Assembly: GCF_900639985.1 (NCBI RefSeq)
Contig: NZ_CAAAIM010000008.1
Location: 1-64,000 of the forward strand
Origin: Legionella rowbothamii
GTDB taxonomy: Bacteria > Pseudomonadota > Gammaproteobacteria > Legionellales > Legionellaceae
Length of the DNA stretch: 64,000 nt
Reading direction: 5' to 3'
Of this stretch, positions 35,618 to 45,142 are shown piece after piece (the first letter of the stretch is position 1; each line of letters starts with the position of its first letter). The notes beneath the pieces are model-generated. The model ran no database searches. It was not told where the DNA came from and was given only the letters and a program-made list of their open reading frames with translations. The position numbers and the translations under genes are program-made.

Positions 35618-37195
35618 TTAACACATAATTTTTGCATGCTGGCTATCAGGCAGCAGACAACGGGTATTTTCCAACTCCTTCAAAAATTCTTGATAAAGGT
35701 GGTTAAAATTACCTAAATATTCTTTTAGAGCATCAAGTAGAAAATGAATAGCTGCAGTCTTGGTATGCGTAGTTGAGCTTTGAGTTTCTTGCAGCACCCT
35801 TAGGGTGATAAGAACATTAAAACTGGCTTTTAATAGGGCTTCGGTAAGCTGCCAAAATCCTGCTTTTGGGAACAATTTAGGTTCATTTTCTGGAGAGTAA
35901 ACTGGTCTTAAGTCCGCTTCAAAGGAAAATAAATCACGGTATAAAACACTATTTGGATGAGATATTTTTGAAAAATTGGTTTTAGTCGTATCATCCACAC
36001 AATCTAACTGTTCAACTTGACGTAATAAATTCTCCAAATAACAATTAAACTGAGCAGCTAATTGCGCACGATCGATATTATTAAAATCAAAAATACTTTT
36101 TTCATCAGATAACGAAATTACATTTAACCAAAGATTCATTTGTTCATCAAAAGAAATAGCCTGGCTTAAAGGCAATCCAACAGTTATAGGTGTGCTTTCT
36201 TTGTAATCTAGTTGGTTTGGACCGATTAGACTGTTGGTAAAATCAGATAATGCAGTCATTTTATTTAATCGTTGCATTAAAATCTCAGATAAATCATTAG
36301 CAAATAGTTGATAATTTCCCATTTCGCCAAAGCGGATGCTCGTAAAGGACTCGAGATATAAATAGTTAGCCAATTGCTCTTTAATATCATTATCCACTAA
36401 ATCAACAGGTAATTTCCCTAAAATGCTATTCATCATACTTACAAGTGTCTCTTTATTAATTTTTTCTAGTAATTGCTTTGCATGCGTAGAAATAGCCGGG
36501 AAAAGGCCTTTGATTCGTTTATAATTTAAAAAATAACCTTTAGTATATCCTTTATGATTAAAAAATCCTTGATATTCAAAAGGATACAAAAGATCGTCAT
36601 TATTCCTCTTATGACCGTAATAACGAAAGGCAGCCCCCCAATCAATACGTGCAAATTGAATAAAAGGCTCCTCCATTGAAGATAATATTTTTAAACAAAC
36701 TACATTTCCGCTGTGTACACTATGATCCCCTAGCAATAATGAAAACATTAATGCTATAGCTAAGCCATAATATTGTTTTAATTGAGTCAGTAATAAGTAA
36801 GAGTGGGGACCATAGAACATTTCCCAGAGCGGGTCTCGATCAGAACCATCATTATATCCTGTCCCAATAACTTTATATAATTCCTGAAATTCAACTTTAG
36901 GTTGAATAAGTCCATAACTGCCATCTTCGAATTGAATTAATTGGGCACAAATCAGCGAGGAATGATATATTTTTTCAATGAAACCTCGGCTCTTAAACTC
37001 TTCCAACAATAGGCCTGCGAATAGTTCAGTGAATAGCTCTCGAGCATCCTGTGGCTTTTTTACAAAATATTCAACTCCAGTGTTATCCGAATAAAAACCA
37101 TCTACATCATTTCGGTTTTTACCGCCCTCTTTACTTTTGAACTTTGTGAGCTCTTTTCCTTGATAAATAAGCATCATTAACTCAAGCACGTCCAT
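35618..37195 (-). CDS. Kinase-like protein, effector candidate (LepB N-terminal/PI-kinase-like motifs)
   Basis: A 525-residue protein without a signal peptide. The first 230 residues carry an atypical kinase pattern: EYFVKKPQDARELFTELFAG (Lys46/47 and Glu53/57 as the ATP-Lys/Glu pair), a catalytic loop GDHSVHSGN (156-164) and a metal motif IDWG (184-187, in place of DFG). The order and the HxxxxN spacing recall phosphatidylinositol-kinase-like folds, such as the N-terminal domain of the effector LepB, rather than ordinary Ser/Thr kinases. The C-terminal 290 residues are helical and unrecognised. Activity on a phosphoinositide or a protein is inference. AGGT lies seven bases before the ATG. 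The gene stands alone. Confidence 0.6.
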   Translation of the reverse strand: MDVLELMMLIYQGKELTKFKSKEGGKNRNDVDGFYSDNTGVEYFVKKPQDARELFTELFAGLLLEEFKSRGFIEKIYHSSLICAQLIQFEDGSYGLIQPKVEFQELYKVIGTGYNDGSDRDPLWEMFYGPHSYLLLTQLKQYYGLAIALMFSLLLGDHSVHSGNVVCLKILSSMEEPFIQFARIDWGAAFRYYGHKRNNDDLLYPFEYQGFFNHKGYTKGYFLNYKRIKGLFPAISTHAKQLLEKINKETLVSMMNSILGKLPVDLVDNDIKEQLANYLYLESFTSIRFGEMGNYQLFANDLSEILMQRLNKMTALSDFTNSLIGPNQLDYKESTPITVGLPLSQAISFDEQMNLWLNVISLSDEKSIFDFNNIDRAQLAAQFNCYLENLLRQVEQLDCVDDTTKTNFSKISHPNSVLYRDLFSFEADLRPVYSPENEPKLFPKAGFWQLTEALLKASFNVLITLRVLQETQSSTTHTKTAAIHFLLDALKEYLGNFNHLYQEFLKELENTRCLLPDSQHAKIMC

Positions 37196-37368
37196 TTATA
37201 CCTATTTTTATCATTATTAAAATTTTTTAGGAAGATTTATTAAAATGATAAGATTTTTATCTATATAATCTGATGTAGAAAGGCGTTATTTCATAATAAT
37301 TTTTGATAAAAAATCCTAGCAATTAATTCAAACTAATTTCAAGAGAATGAAAACTTATGCTAATCAAG

Positions 37369-37560
37369 TTAATCATAAGCACATGTTTGGAACTCTCTTT
37401 CGACTAAAAGCGATTTATTGTTAGTAATTTGGCCACTTAAGTTACCCAATTCTTCTTGAACTTGGGTTAACATCCAAATAAAAAGAGATTCTAAATTATT
37501 TCCAGAATGTTTCGTGATTTCAAAATCATCAAAATATATTTTTGCAGTGTAAGTCAACAT
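37369..37560 (-). CDS. Small hypothetical protein
   Basis: 63 residues from ATG 37560 (MLTYTAKIYFDDFEITKHSG...). A longer frame with a further 31 N-terminal residues exists, but those have a low-complexity, non-coding look. The protein has a beta-strand-like start followed by a helix (LESLFIWMLTQVQEELGNLS), and no motif is recognised. No strong Shine-Dalgarno is seen. It lies upstream of the kinase-like gene on the same strand with about 170 bases between. Function unknown. Confidence 0.45.
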   Translation of the reverse strand: MLTYTAKIYFDDFEITKHSGNNLESLFIWMLTQVQEELGNLSGQITNNKSLLVEREFQTCAYD

Positions 37561-37752
37561 TTTAATTCTCGATATGAAGAAGATAAAGGCGCAAGACGGA
37601 TGCGAACAAGAAGGTATAATGTGGTGGGGTCGAAAAGAAAAACGTTTATACAATCTAATTTAATTATAGCACAGATATATTATAGTTTTTTGTAGATAGT
37701 GTTGGGCCTATCAATACAAGTTATTTATAGGTTCAACAATGGGAAGCATCGA

Positions 37753-39060
37753 TTATGGTCTAAAAAACTTATATACAAAAATAAATGCAATTCCCACTAC
37801 AGCGCAAAAAATACTTGCTAATAGTATTCCTAATCGAGCCGCATTAATAAGTTCTTGAGGGAGCGCTAGATTTGCGATAAAAATAGCCATTGTAAACCCA
37901 ATCCCGGTTAATATACTGCCACCAGCTAGTAAAAACCAATTAAGGTCTTTAGGCCGAGTTGCTAATCCGAAAAAAGCAGCAATAAAACTAAAGCAAAAAA
38001 CTCCTAAAGGTTTTCCTAAAATGAAACCTAAAAAAACAGCCGTGGTAACCCCGTGGGTAAAATCCGCCGAAGATATAGATATTCCTGCATTAGCTAATGC
38101 AAATAAAGGTAAAACTAGGTAACCGATCCATGGGTGTAAAAAAAATTCCAATCGCTCAACTGGAGAAAGAACTTCACGAGCAGCTACTTCGGTCATGTGA
38201 AGTGCTTTACGATCTTCAGTATCACCACTCCAGTGCTCTCCTGGTGGGTAAGAAACCATATGTTCTAAAATTTTATGTAATCGTTTATCACTTACCCAAG
38301 TTTTAGTAGGAGTCATTAATCCTAAAATTACTCCGGTAACCGTGGGATGAATTCCTGAGGCATCTATTGCAATCCAAATGAAAAAACCAATAAAAAAATA
38401 TACCCCAATATTACGAATTCCCAGTGCTTTCATTATCTGTATAAAAATCAATCCTAATAATGATATAAAAAGAGCAGTCCAAGAAATTCCATGACTATAT
38501 CCAATGGCAACAACCAGAATCGCACCAAGATCATCAATAATTGCTAGTGATAACATGAACATACGAAGACTTTGAGGAATATGTTTATCCAGAAGAGCCA
38601 AGCAGCCGATCACAAAAGCAGTATCAGTAGCCATAACTGTACCCCATCCTCTCTGTCCTGGCTCACCTGATTGGAGTATTAGATAAATTAGCGCAGGAAT
38701 AAGCATCCCGCCCAAAGCGCCCATAATAGGAAATGCAGCCTTCCTAGGCTCTCGCAGCTCACCAAACACTATTTCTCTTTTCAATTCCAAAGAGACAAAA
38801 AAGAAAAATAACGTCATTAAGCCATCGTTAATCCATGCATGTATTGAGCGGGAAAATTCGAAATTTCCCACCTGAATTCCCAAAGGTATTTCCCAGATAG
38901 ACAAGAAAGATCGTGACCAAGGAGAGTTTGCTATAATTAATGAAATAATGGTAAATAACAACAATAAGCATGCCGTACTAGTCTCAACACGAATATAGCG
39001 CGCCAAAGGTTTGGATATCAGATGAATTGGTTCTTTAGGTAATTGCGGATTTAAAGACAC
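37753..39060 (-). CDS. nhaA: Na+/H+ antiporter NhaA
   Basis: A 435-residue membrane protein with the NhaA layout of 12 helices. The two ion-binding aspartates are in the conserved LAIIDDLGAILVVAIGYS; the region with FFFVSLELKREIVFGEL and the pair TATDTAFVIGCLALL also fit NhaA. It exchanges internal Na+ for external H+ at the inner membrane, supporting pH and salt homeostasis. The start is GTG at 39060, with GGAG about nine bases upstream. The cytoplasmic loop near residues 260-300 (after PTKTWVSDKRLHKIL) is longer than in E. coli NhaA, as in many non-enteric homologues. Single gene. Confidence 0.95.
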   Translation of the reverse strand: MSLNPQLPKEPIHLISKPLARYIRVETSTACLLLLFTIISLIIANSPWSRSFLSIWEIPLGIQVGNFEFSRSIHAWINDGLMTLFFFFVSLELKREIVFGELREPRKAAFPIMGALGGMLIPALIYLILQSGEPGQRGWGTVMATDTAFVIGCLALLDKHIPQSLRMFMLSLAIIDDLGAILVVAIGYSHGISWTALFISLLGLIFIQIMKALGIRNIGVYFFIGFFIWIAIDASGIHPTVTGVILGLMTPTKTWVSDKRLHKILEHMVSYPPGEHWSGDTEDRKALHMTEVAAREVLSPVERLEFFLHPWIGYLVLPLFALANAGISISSADFTHGVTTAVFLGFILGKPLGVFCFSFIAAFFGLATRPKDLNWFLLAGGSILTGIGFTMAIFIANLALPQELINAARLGILLASIFCAVVGIAFIFVYKFFRP

Positions 39061-39381
39061 GTGTTAAAACTCCATTTAATGTGGATTACTTTTAGAGCTT
39101 CAAAATTAGGAAAAGATTTTCTTTTTAATATGGTTACTTAAAACCCGTCTTGAAGTAGTTTATATCCGGTTAATCCTCCAATTCCGATTTGCTTAGCACT
39201 TTCTGTTGCCCGCTACGGAAAGTACGAAGTGAGTTTCTCCGTCTATGAAGCGTTTTCCTCAAACCGGCTCTTTTGTGGTTCACTCAATAATATGGCAGCA
39301 CAAAACTCGCACCGCCTAAAATATCTCCTGAATCAATTTTTAGAAAACTGTGTCTATTAATAAGTATAATTCGACTTTATA

Positions 39382-39415
39382 AACTGTCTATTAATTTATA
39401 AATTAATAGACAGTT
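39382..39415. repeat. 34-bp perfect palindrome
   Basis: Two 17-base arms (AACTGTCTATTAATTTA and its exact complement) abut with no spacer. A near copy of the left arm start, AACTGTGTCTATTAAT, occurs at 39346-39361. The palindrome lies in the 474-base gap between nhaA (upstream side) and the end of the 958-residue hydrolase gene. It could be a dyad operator, a cruciform-forming site or a terminator. The rest of the gap holds only the hairpin at 39480. Confidence 0.7.
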
Positions 39416-39479
39416 AAATTTTCTCATATCCGAAAATTATTTGGGATATATAAAATTTTACTAAGATAAATGTTAGTTC

Positions 39480-39500
39480 ATATCCAGCTTGGCTGGATAT
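39480..39500 (-). terminator. Hairpin after the 958-residue hydrolase gene
   Basis: ATATCCAGC (39480-39488) pairs perfectly with GCTGGATAT (39492-39500) over a 3-base loop, 34 bases past the stop of the minus-strand gene. There is no strong T-run on that strand. Confidence 0.5.
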
Positions 39501-39534
39501 ACGAGGAAACCCTATTCTTAGAGCAAATATCAAT

Positions 39535-42411
39535 TTAATAAATCCCTGTTTTAATTCTTTGGTCTACGTCATGGTCATAGCCAAACTCTTTGGCTAGTCT
39601 CGCATGTTTTAAAACAGTCTCTATGGCACTATTTAATTCCATATTAAATAAATACTCTTCATCACATGCCCTGTGAGGTTGATTAAATTGGTGCTTTTGA
39701 GGATCAAATTTATACCTTCTGATTCGATCATAGAATAGTCGATAAAGCTCAGCATAGGTCGCACCATACATAGTTTGGTGCTTTATTGAAGAAGGGATAC
39801 TAAACAACTCAATCTGCTCCATAAGGAATTGATATTCTTGTTGAGCATATTGATTAAATTCTTCTGAATAGCCATTTAAGATGGTGGCTATAGCAGCTTC
39901 TTTAAGCAAGTCATAATAAGTATATCCTCCTAAATACAGGCATAGGGAAAAAGGAAAAATAGGATGCGGAGATATGTTTCCATCATGCATTTTTCTTAAC
40001 TCTGCTTGGATTTGGGCTTTACTGTCTCGCGCAATCTCAATAATTCCACCATATAATTCTTTGCTGGGATTTTGTATTAAACCTTTATAAAGCTCTTGTT
40101 GTTGAAGGCTAAGTGCATAGAGATTGACCCGAGACTTAGGTCCAAAAAAGCACAGTTTGCTTTGACTGATAAGTTCTTGCTTGCTGGTTTCAGCGTCAGG
40201 TATAATGAAATCAGGTAGGCTGCTCCCATAAGCTAAAAAGTCAGCATAATCTTCTAAGATTAATTGGCTTAGTGCGGTTACAAAATCTTGATGCGCATCT
40301 TGATCACGGAAATAAGAAACAGATACGATATCTTTATGGGTTCGAGGCAAGTATCGAAGTTGCAAAGAATTAGCATAGTTAAATCCATCTTGAGTGTCAC
40401 CAAATCCCTCACATTCCCCAAAATTGGTAAATACTCCTTGATGGGTACGTAGTTTTTGTTCTAAGGCAATGGGATCCTCGATTAATTCTCTGATAGTACT
40501 GGGCGAAGCCAAATTTATCTCATTTTCTTTAAATTCCTCTCCCCAGAGTTGGCATAAATATGCCGATCTTTCCGCAATATCATAAGGGACAAAGATTTGT
40601 TGTAATAATGCTTGAGTTAACGAGGTTTCCCGATTTTTTTCGCGATTAAATAGCTGAATATAACGTGCAACACGCTCTTCTGAGTGAATACCCAATAGCT
40701 TTAACATATCGCAGATGATCCGTTCTGTTGGCGTACGATCATTTTCTTTGGCATTAAAATACCACCAGAGCGAAGAAGAAGAAGTAGTATGAGCACTTGA
40801 AATTAAGGAGGGGTTACAGGCGATGGCTCGTTCCTGAAAACCTGGAGTGTTATTAAATATTTCTTGATCTGTTTTTCTACGTCTCATTTTAAGGAGAAAT
40901 ACATCAACATCATCAAAGGCCTTTTTCATAAAATCATAGAGCCGTAATTCTTGAATTATAGGTAACGTAGCACTTGATTTATTGGTCAGTATCGCTTGCC
41001 ATAAATTAATAAAGCTATAGAGTTGTAAACTGTTAGGTTCAGCGGTGTGGTACATTACCATGTGGTTAGGGTGTTGCTGCAAAAATGTTTCTTCTTGTTC
41101 TATAGCTTTTATTATTTGCTTAAAAAAATCCGAGTTGGCACATATTTGTAGTCCTGCATCGCCAATTTTTTCCCTTCTGGGACTCATACTCGACCAATTG
41201 ATAGGGTGGAAATGGCTCTTTAAATAAGTCGTTAAATCGGTGTGTAGATTACCAGCAAAATCATCACCCAATTGTAATTTAAGTAAAGCTCGTGTTGGGC
41301 CGGAATATGCTGGACTTTCTGTCGTCTCAACGGGGGCATACTCTTTAGGCAAAGTTCTTTGTGCTAATTCACGACTTAATTGGTATCCATAGGCTCGTTG
41401 CAATACTTCATGTGCGGGATCTATTAGGGGATCTTTGTCTGCCATAATTGCTTGGAATTGATCATAAGTATCTATAGGTTGATATTTACTATTATCAGCT
41501 AAGGCATGAATAAAATGGGTTGTATGACTCAAATAGCTCCTTAACTCTTGATAGGCATTACTACCTTCGTCTTGAAGTTGTAATTCTGGGGCAATAAGGT
41601 GATGATCTCCGCTTTGGGAGATAAATATTTGTAGGTTATTACAAACAATGTCTTCTGCTTCAAAAGAGAGTTGTTTTTGTAACATTTTTTCCATAAATAT
41701 TCGAGCATCTTTAAATGGGGCAATGTCATCGTGTACCGAATGCGTAATCAGCAGAGGAACTTCATCGGGCATAGAGGCAGGGATGGGGTATTTTACTCCA
41801 CCACTTAAGTGAGCGCCTTTAAAAATAGGTTCATAAATTCCTTTTTTAACCCCGGCTAAGAGATGCGCATTAATGAAAGAACCAAAACTTCCACCTCTCA
41901 AATAAATTTTTTCTCTATCTACAAATGGCATTTCTTGAACGTATTTAGTCACTGCGTAAACGTCCTGAGGGCCATAAATATGATATTTGTCTTCACATTC
42001 ATGTTCCCATTTGTACCATTCAAGCGGTTTATCACCAATTTCAGGATAACCTGTGCTTCCACGATAATTGGGGCAAGCCACTACAAATCCTTGAGAAATA
42101 AAATAAGCAATTTCTGCATGCAATTTATTTTTATCCATATAAACATTAGGGCCACCATGGGTATGGATGATTAAGGGAGCGGGAGGTTGTTCGCTGCCAT
42201 TATGTTCCGGTACAAAAAGCACAAAAGGAATTTGAGGTTGGTTTTTAAACAATGCGGGAGCCATCTTATCAGTGAACTGGAAAGGAGTATCTTTCATTAA
42301 CCGCTGATATTCGTCTGCAAAAAGTTTTTTAGAATCAGGGGTATTATTTTTTGTTTGGGCGTTTTTTTGCAGTATGTAAAGCTTTATTAATTGTTCTAAG
42401 GTCATGGACAT
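39535..42411 (-). CDS. Protein with N-terminal S9-like alpha/beta-hydrolase domain and long unknown C-terminal region
   Basis: 958 residues. Residues about 55-290 form a prolyl-oligopeptidase (S9) type hydrolase: oxyanion region HTHGGPNVY (83-91), YRGSTGYP (116-123), nucleophile Ser175 in GGSFGS, acid Asp228/229 in HSVHDD and His270/271 in SGDHH. Unusually, the catalytic domain is at the N terminus and no beta-propeller precedes it. The following 670 residues are unrecognised and mostly helical. There is no signal peptide, so it is not an ordinary secreted peptidase. A translocated effector that cleaves or deacylates a host target is a reasonable guess, not shown. No strong Shine-Dalgarno precedes the ATG. 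Confidence 0.65.
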   Translation of the reverse strand: MSMTLEQLIKLYILQKNAQTKNNTPDSKKLFADEYQRLMKDTPFQFTDKMAPALFKNQPQIPFVLFVPEHNGSEQPPAPLIIHTHGGPNVYMDKNKLHAEIAYFISQGFVVACPNYRGSTGYPEIGDKPLEWYKWEHECEDKYHIYGPQDVYAVTKYVQEMPFVDREKIYLRGGSFGSFINAHLLAGVKKGIYEPIFKGAHLSGGVKYPIPASMPDEVPLLITHSVHDDIAPFKDARIFMEKMLQKQLSFEAEDIVCNNLQIFISQSGDHHLIAPELQLQDEGSNAYQELRSYLSHTTHFIHALADNSKYQPIDTYDQFQAIMADKDPLIDPAHEVLQRAYGYQLSRELAQRTLPKEYAPVETTESPAYSGPTRALLKLQLGDDFAGNLHTDLTTYLKSHFHPINWSSMSPRREKIGDAGLQICANSDFFKQIIKAIEQEETFLQQHPNHMVMYHTAEPNSLQLYSFINLWQAILTNKSSATLPIIQELRLYDFMKKAFDDVDVFLLKMRRRKTDQEIFNNTPGFQERAIACNPSLISSAHTTSSSSLWWYFNAKENDRTPTERIICDMLKLLGIHSEERVARYIQLFNREKNRETSLTQALLQQIFVPYDIAERSAYLCQLWGEEFKENEINLASPSTIRELIEDPIALEQKLRTHQGVFTNFGECEGFGDTQDGFNYANSLQLRYLPRTHKDIVSVSYFRDQDAHQDFVTALSQLILEDYADFLAYGSSLPDFIIPDAETSKQELISQSKLCFFGPKSRVNLYALSLQQQELYKGLIQNPSKELYGGIIEIARDSKAQIQAELRKMHDGNISPHPIFPFSLCLYLGGYTYYDLLKEAAIATILNGYSEEFNQYAQQEYQFLMEQIELFSIPSSIKHQTMYGATYAELYRLFYDRIRRYKFDPQKHQFNQPHRACDEEYLFNMELNSAIETVLKHARLAKEFGYDHDVDQRIKTGIY

Positions 42412-42512
42412 AGTTATGGGCTTTTTGGTTCCGAATTGGAGAATTAATATACTATTAATGGCTTAAGAGAATATTAAGTTAAGTCAATATGTTTACATAC
42501 TGGAGTATAAGC

Positions 42513-42632
42513 ATGAACTTTTTTGGATATAATCGTCGTATAGGTAGCAAAGTGATCCTAAAGCCATATTTGGTCTTTATCGCTATGTTTCTTATAGTGA
42601 TGGCATATACAATCAGAATTCATTTCACATAG
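42513..42632 (+). CDS. Small single-pass membrane protein (39 residues)
   Basis: ATG at 42513 with TGGAGT about seven bases upstream. The translated product starts MNFFGYNRRIGSK, then has one hydrophobic segment (YLVFIAMFLIVMAYTI, about 19-34) and stops at TAG 42630-42632. A basic N terminus followed by one helix is typical of short inner-membrane proteins. No homologue is recognised. It precedes the YheU gene by 89 bases on the same strand. Confidence 0.4.
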   Translation: MNFFGYNRRIGSKVILKPYLVFIAMFLIVMAYTIRIHFT

Positions 42633-42721
42633 GTTTGGTGTTAATGTACTGCTCTGTCCAAAACAAAATTACAGCTTGGATCGCTATTCTTTTAGGGCTG
42701 AATTAATTAGGTAAAATAGAT

Positions 42722-42961
42722 ATGATTGAAATTGATCACACATTACTAAGCGAAGAAGCTCTTGATAATTTAATTATTGAGGTAATTACCCGCCAAGGTA
42801 CTGATTATGGGGAGCTTGAACAGCCTATTCAGACTAAGAAAAAACAACTTTTGCTTAATCTCCAATCTGGTAATGCGGTTATTGTGTTTTCTTCCACAGA
42901 AAATGTTTGCGATATAATTTCCCAGGAAGATTTTCTAAACTTTATGAAATTGAGTAGTTAG
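42722..42961 (+). CDS. YheU/UPF0270 family protein
   Basis: A 79-residue protein matching the UPF0270 (YheU) pattern: L..EALDNLIIEVITRQGTDYG, then a variable linker, LNLQSGNAVIVFSS and a C-terminal region ending near the family length (about 72-80). The core RxGTDYGE is diagnostic. It is a small cytosolic protein of unknown function, conserved in gammaproteobacteria. The upstream sequence lacks a clear Shine-Dalgarno, but the ATG is the only suitable start. In many genomes it sits near hydrolase genes (yheT), and here too an S9 hydrolase follows. Confidence 0.85.
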   Translation: MIEIDHTLLSEEALDNLIIEVITRQGTDYGELEQPIQTKKKQLLLNLQSGNAVIVFSSTENVCDIISQEDFLNFMKLSS

Positions 42962-43087
42962 AACAAGTCAACAAAATATAACCCCGCTGGGTTTGCTAGG
43001 CAGAGAATGATTCAATATATCTCGAACTATTCTCAAGCTTTTATTTGTATAAACCTTGGCAACTAATTTTCCTCTATAGAGAATACT

Positions 43088-45142
43088 ATGTATAAATTAA
43101 TCCTCAAAATAGCGATTGTTTTTCTCTGCGCGCTCATTTGCTTTGATGAGAAGCCTTTATATGCGGCTGAATTTCCAAACATCCCATCCCTGCTCCCTCC
43201 CCTGCATGCACGTGCTGGGTCTTCAATAACATCAGATGTTTTACTTCAGCTCCCTTCAATTAATTCGAGTAAAGCCACTATTTCCTGGGTTAATAATCAT
43301 ACGCTTATTTATGTGTTACCTGTTAACAAACAAGAGCCGGCTAAGCTCAAGGGATATGACTTGAACAGCAATCAATATATGGATTGGGGTGAAGGCGGTA
43401 TTCCCAAGCCGTCTCCTGATGGACAATGGATAGCCTACATTAAAGGAACAGGCGAAGATACCCAGCTTTGGTTAAGGAATAATAACAATGGTGTGACAAC
43501 CCAATTATCACAAATCACCGGAGGCATAAGCGGCTCCTATAAGTTTTCTTATGATTTCATGTGGTTACCTGATTCAAAAAGACTCATCCTTACCTATCAA
43601 CCCTATGCGAAATCCCGGGAGAAAAAAGAACGTCCGGAAAGTAAAATTATATTGCTTGATAGAGTTACAGGGCAGTCCCAACTGTTAGCATCAATTGATG
43701 CGATTATACGTTATCCCGCTTGGCTTCCTGGAACTGAACGTATTGTGTTTGTAAAAGAGCGTAGTACTTTCTTCTATAATGACGAAGAAGATACTGAGTG
43801 GATTCAATCATTAAATCTTCTCAATAAATCCATAGAAACGTTAGCTCAATTTAACGGTTTACAACAATTTCTTCAGCCGACCCCATCACCTAATGGAAAA
43901 TCCATTGCACTTCTTTATGATGCAGATAATCCTATTTATAGTTATATGCTAAGTATTGGTCTGTTATCTACTGAGCCAACAGCCCGCACCCAAGAGAGGA
44001 CATTAAATCGAGTAACTAATGAAATGCAACTCAACTTAGCTTCCTGGTCTCCTGATAGCCAAAATATTTATGCGTTAAGAACTTATGGTGCTTATTCCCA
44101 GCTTTATCGTATCGATACAAATACCGAAAGTTCGGCACAATTGACCGCTGACCCGCTTAAAATTGAAACTTATGCTCTATCTCCAGATGGTTCAAAGCTC
44201 GCATGGATTGGTGAGGACGCGTATGGAAATAATGTAGTGAAATTAGCTCATAATGATGGCTCTCATAATAGAACGCTCGATAAACAGAGCATATTGACAC
44301 CCGATATAGCACTTAGCGAGATTCGCGAAATTGAATGGGTGACGCGTGATTACCCTGTATCTATGCGCGGATTATTAGTGATGCCCTTAAACTATAAAAC
44401 AGAAAATAAATACCCCTTAATTGTGGATATTCATGGTGGTGATGCAGGAGATTCCATCCATTTAACAGGAGGTGTTCTGGTTTCAACATCAGTCGAATGG
44501 CAACTCTGGGCTGCGAAAGGCTATGCCGTATTTGTGCCGGAATTTCGTTCATCGGCTTCTTTTGGTGCTTTAGGTATTTCTCGCGACTTATTTACTGAGC
44601 ATGATCGTTTAGGTGGTGATCTTAAAGATATTGAAAGCGGTGTAGACTCCCTGATCAGTGCAGGAATAGCTGACCCTACCCGGCTCGCGCTTATTGGGCA
44701 TAGTGCTGGCGCATTAAGAGCAAATTGGCTTGCTGTCGCGACGCATCGATATAAGGCGATTATATCTAAAGAAGGATGGGCAGATGAATGGACACAAGCA
44801 CTACATGAATCACCGAATAAGCGTCATTATGCAATGTATGGCGGTACTCCTTGGGAAGTACCTGAAAATTACTTAAAGAATTCGGCTCTCCATCATGCTG
44901 CTGCGGCAGATACTCCGGTTTTATTTTTGATGGCTAATCCTGCACTCGGCGGTGCAGATGCGTACCAAACCGTATTTCAATTATATTATCACTTAAAAAA
45001 TAATGGTATTGATACGCAATACACATATTATGCTGATGAAGGTCATGTATTTAATAAATTTATAAATCGGAAAGATGCATTAGAACAATGTGAAAAGTGG
45101 CTGGATAAATATTTCGCGATTAATAATGAGGAAAATGAATGA
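43088..45142 (+). CDS. Secreted S9-family peptidase (dipeptidyl/acylaminoacyl peptidase-like)
   Basis: A 684-residue protein with a signal peptide (cleavage near LYAA, about residue 29), a beta-propeller of WD40-like/PD40 repeats (about 60-410; for example PKPSPDGQWIAY and LSPDGSKLAWIGED) and a C-terminal alpha/beta-hydrolase. Catalytic residues: Ser about 538 in GHSAG, an Asp in the NPALGGADAY region and His in DEGHVF near 655. It should cleave short peptides in the periplasm or outside the cell. The DIHGGDAGD oxyanion region is present. The next gene starts within its stop codon (ATGA), so the two are translationally coupled. Confidence 0.87.
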   Translation: MYKLILKIAIVFLCALICFDEKPLYAAEFPNIPSLLPPLHARAGSSITSDVLLQLPSINSSKATISWVNNHTLIYVLPVNKQEPAKLKGYDLNSNQYMDWGEGGIPKPSPDGQWIAYIKGTGEDTQLWLRNNNNGVTTQLSQITGGISGSYKFSYDFMWLPDSKRLILTYQPYAKSREKKERPESKIILLDRVTGQSQLLASIDAIIRYPAWLPGTERIVFVKERSTFFYNDEEDTEWIQSLNLLNKSIETLAQFNGLQQFLQPTPSPNGKSIALLYDADNPIYSYMLSIGLLSTEPTARTQERTLNRVTNEMQLNLASWSPDSQNIYALRTYGAYSQLYRIDTNTESSAQLTADPLKIETYALSPDGSKLAWIGEDAYGNNVVKLAHNDGSHNRTLDKQSILTPDIALSEIREIEWVTRDYPVSMRGLLVMPLNYKTENKYPLIVDIHGGDAGDSIHLTGGVLVSTSVEWQLWAAKGYAVFVPEFRSSASFGALGISRDLFTEHDRLGGDLKDIESGVDSLISAGIADPTRLALIGHSAGALRANWLAVATHRYKAIISKEGWADEWTQALHESPNKRHYAMYGGTPWEVPENYLKNSALHHAAAADTPVLFLMANPALGGADAYQTVFQLYYHLKNNGIDTQYTYYADEGHVFNKFINRKDALEQCEKWLDKYFAINNEENE

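Noticed and set aside
37561..37653. 31-residue N-terminal extension of the small protein ending at 37369
   Set aside because: The extension is rich in Cys, His and Phe, with a non-coding look. The inner ATG gives a coherent small protein.
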